Assembly: GCA_946006915.1 (NCBI GenBank)
Contig: CAMFZK010000048.1
Location: 1 to 7,235 of the forward strand
Direction of reading: 5' to 3'
From: an uncultured Clostridia bacterium
GTDB taxonomy: Bacteria > Bacillota > Clostridia > Oscillospirales > Acutalibacteraceae
DNA length: 7,235 bases
Program-made: the position numbers and the translations under genes
Shown: positions 6,599 to 7,235 of the stretch, in pieces
How positions within the stretch are numbered: the first letter of the stretch is position 1
How the letters are laid out: each line of letters opens with the position of its first letter
Notes under the pieces: generated by a model
The model's database searches: none
The model's input: the letters and a program-made list of their open reading frames with translations, nothing else
Told to the model about the DNA's origin: nothing

Positions 6599-7090
6599 TT
6601 AATTAAACTGTTCTTCAATAGCGCTGTTTTTATCTAACACCTTTTGTGCGTCTGCCTTACGTTTATTATCAAGCAAGTTTGCTAAATTTTCGTCCTCTAC
6701 TGCAAGAATTTGAATGGCAAGTAATGCGGCGTTTACCGCACCGTCAATAGCAACGGTTGCAACCGGTATACCCGAAGGCATTTGAACCGTTGAAAGCAAA
6801 GCGTCCATACCGTTTAAATAACCCGATTTAATGGGAATACCTATAACAGGCAGGGTAGTATTAGCGGCAACCGCACCTGCCAAATGTGCTGCCATACCTG
6901 CGGCGGCAATAATAGCGCCAAAACCGTTCTTGCGGGCATTTACGCTAAAATCCTTTGCTTCCTTCGGGGTTCTGTGTGCCGAGAAAACGTGTATTTCATA
7001 AGGAACAGAGAAATCCTTTAAAGTATCAACCGCTTTTTTAACGGTTGGCAAATCACTGTCGCTCCCCATAATTATACCGATTTTTTTCAT
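6599..7090 (-). CDS. purE: N5-carboxyaminoimidazole ribonucleotide mutase (class I PurE)
   Basis: Converts N5-CAIR to CAIR, the sixth step of IMP synthesis. It is 163 residues, close to the usual 160-170. IGIIMGSDSDLPTVKKA (4-20) is the nucleotide phosphate loop, SAHRTP (37-42) holds the catalytic His (H39), and AAAGMAAHLAG (62-72) and DALLSTVQMPSGIPVATVAI complete the class I pattern. Class I PurE normally needs PurK to make N5-CAIR; purK is not in this window. The start is the ATG at 7088-7090 because a perfect GGAGGT lies 6 nt upstream (7097-7102) and the protein then begins MKKIGIIMGSDSD. A frame extending 10 codons further would run through the terminator and the Shine-Dalgarno. It is the first gene of the operon, directly behind the riboswitch terminator, and ends 14 nt before purF. 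Confidence 0.97.
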   Translation of the reverse strand: MKKIGIIMGSDSDLPTVKKAVDTLKDFSVPYEIHVFSAHRTPKEAKDFSVNARKNGFGAIIAAAGMAAHLAGAVAANTTLPVIGIPIKSGYLNGMDALLSTVQMPSGIPVATVAIDGAVNAALLAIQILAVEDENLANLLDNKRKADAQKVLDKNSAIEEQFN

Positions 7091-7096
7091 AATATA

Positions 7097-7102
7097 ACCT
7101 CC
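7097..7102 (-). promoter_or_regulatory. purE Shine-Dalgarno (GGAGGT), abutting the terminator U-tract
   Basis: GGAGGT with a 6-nt TATATT spacer to the ATG at 7090 decides the purE start. It begins immediately after the last T of the terminator U-tract, so there is essentially no untranslated spacer between the attenuation point and the first gene. Confidence 0.92.
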
Positions 7103-7147
7103 AAAAAAATAAGGGCACACTTAATCCGTAAAGAATTAAGAGCGCCC
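7103..7147 (-). terminator. Intrinsic terminator (attenuator) of the riboswitch leader
   Basis: Read on the minus strand, the 5' arm GGGCGCTCTTAAT (7147-7135) pairs with ATTAAGTGTGCCC (7125-7113). This gives 13 positions with one G-U wobble and one T-T mismatch around a 9-nt loop, TCTTTACGG. The U-tract TTATTTTTTT (7112-7103) follows directly. The first four bases of the 5' arm are the GGGC of the aptamer's conserved CCGTCTGGGC element. Ligand-bound aptamer and terminator therefore compete for the same bases, as expected of an ON switch. Confidence 0.9.
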
Positions 7148-7191
7148 AGACGGTCGACAAGAATTATTCCTTGATTCATGTGGTGCTCCAC
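7144..7191 (-). promoter_or_regulatory. ZTP/ZMP (pfl) riboswitch aptamer, 5' part missing
   Basis: Minus-strand leader of purE. Visible elements are: GTGGA-GC-ACCAC (7191-7180), matching the conserved P2 hairpin of the pfl motif; a 6-bp hairpin with an ATAA loop (CAAGGA/TTCTTG, 7173-7158) in the place of the variable linker; and CCGTCTGGGC (7153-7144), matching the invariant 3' element CCGNCUGGGC. The class senses AICAR mono- and triphosphate and commonly precedes purine and one-carbon genes, which fits this operon exactly. The upstream half (P1 5' strand and CGUGACUGGCG-like segment) should lie past 7191, where the sequence turns into library adapter, so the pseudoknot cannot be checked. The identification is from remembered consensus, not a covariance search. 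Confidence 0.85.
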
Positions 7192-7235
7192 CTGTCTCTT
7201 ATACACATCTGACGCTGCCGACGATACTCCTTGTG
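7192..7235. other. Illumina Nextera adapter read-through (non-genomic)
   Basis: Positions 7192-7210 are the 19-bp mosaic end CTGTCTCTTATACACATCT. GACGCTGCCGACGA (7211-7224) completes the reverse complement of the Nextera Read 1 transposase adapter. TACTCCTT (7225-7232) occupies the i5 index place and is the reverse complement of AAGGAGTA, which I recall as Nextera index 507. GTG (7233-7235) begins the P5 arm. This is untrimmed library sequence and should be masked; the true contig end is 7191. Confidence 0.98.

Noticed and set aside
7091..7120. Ten-residue N-terminal extension of purE
   Set aside because: It would be encoded by the terminator and Shine-Dalgarno; the ATG at 7090 has ideal spacing.
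7087..7179. Possible 30-codon leader peptide (MNQGIILVDRLG...) with a GTGGAG site and an ATGA overlap with purE
   Set aside because: Every part of it is explained by conserved riboswitch and terminator structure: its apparent Shine-Dalgarno is the P2 hairpin and it runs through the terminator U-tract. The overlap is probably chance.
7091..7191. Guanine/adenine (purine) riboswitch
   Set aside because: No purine-aptamer loop signatures were seen; the conserved pieces present are those of the ZTP class.
7192..7210. Tn5/IS50 mosaic end suggesting a natural transposon
   Set aside because: It is followed in exact order by Nextera adapter, an index and the P5 arm, so it is library sequence.

Overview
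The window is almost entirely one minus-strand purine-biosynthesis operon. In transcription order (right to left) it reads: end of a ZTP-type riboswitch and its terminator, purE, purF-like, purM, purN, a PurO-type IMP cyclohydrolase, a NodB-like polysaccharide deacetylase, a stand-alone AICAR transformylase (the C-terminal half of PurH), and glyA, which runs off the left edge. Gaps between genes range from a 14-nt overlap to 20 nt, and nearly every gene has a strong AGGAG-like Shine-Dalgarno. Together with clostridial-type PurN and PurM sequences, this suggests a gut-type Firmicute (Clostridia). That assignment rests on gene style only, because no marker gene is present.

Right end (7091-7235): positions 7192-7235 are not genomic. 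They are the Illumina Nextera Read 1 adapter (mosaic end plus adapter), an 8-nt i5 index and the first bases of the P5 arm. Real sequence ends at 7191, inside a regulatory leader. The visible leader carries the P2 hairpin and the conserved CCGNCTGGGC element of ZTP/ZMP (pfl) riboswitches. An intrinsic terminator follows, with its 5' arm sharing the GGGC of that element and its U-tract abutting the purE Shine-Dalgarno. This is the architecture of a ligand-ON attenuator.

Centre: purE-F-M-N supply early and middle steps of IMP synthesis. The PurF-like protein occupies the normal purF slot and keeps the PRPP-binding loop and four cysteines matching the Fe-S ligands of Bacillus PurF. It lacks the N-terminal catalytic cysteine and the other recognisable glutaminase residues, so it probably cannot use glutamine by itself.

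Left half: the last two steps, usually done by bifunctional PurH, are split between an archaeal-type PurO and a separate transformylase. An AT-rich deacetylase gene (34% G+C against about 46-47% in sampled flanks) with a poorly placed ribosome-binding site sits between them. Its 3' end overlaps the transformylase start. glyA at the end replenishes one-carbon units.

The logic is coherent: ZMP/ZTP is the substrate that builds up when 10-formyl-THF is short, and the switched operon encodes both formyl-THF-using enzymes (PurN and AICAR transformylase) plus the one-carbon donor enzyme GlyA. purD, purL/Q/S, purC, purB and purK are not in the window. Plus-strand reading frames are all shadows of these genes.
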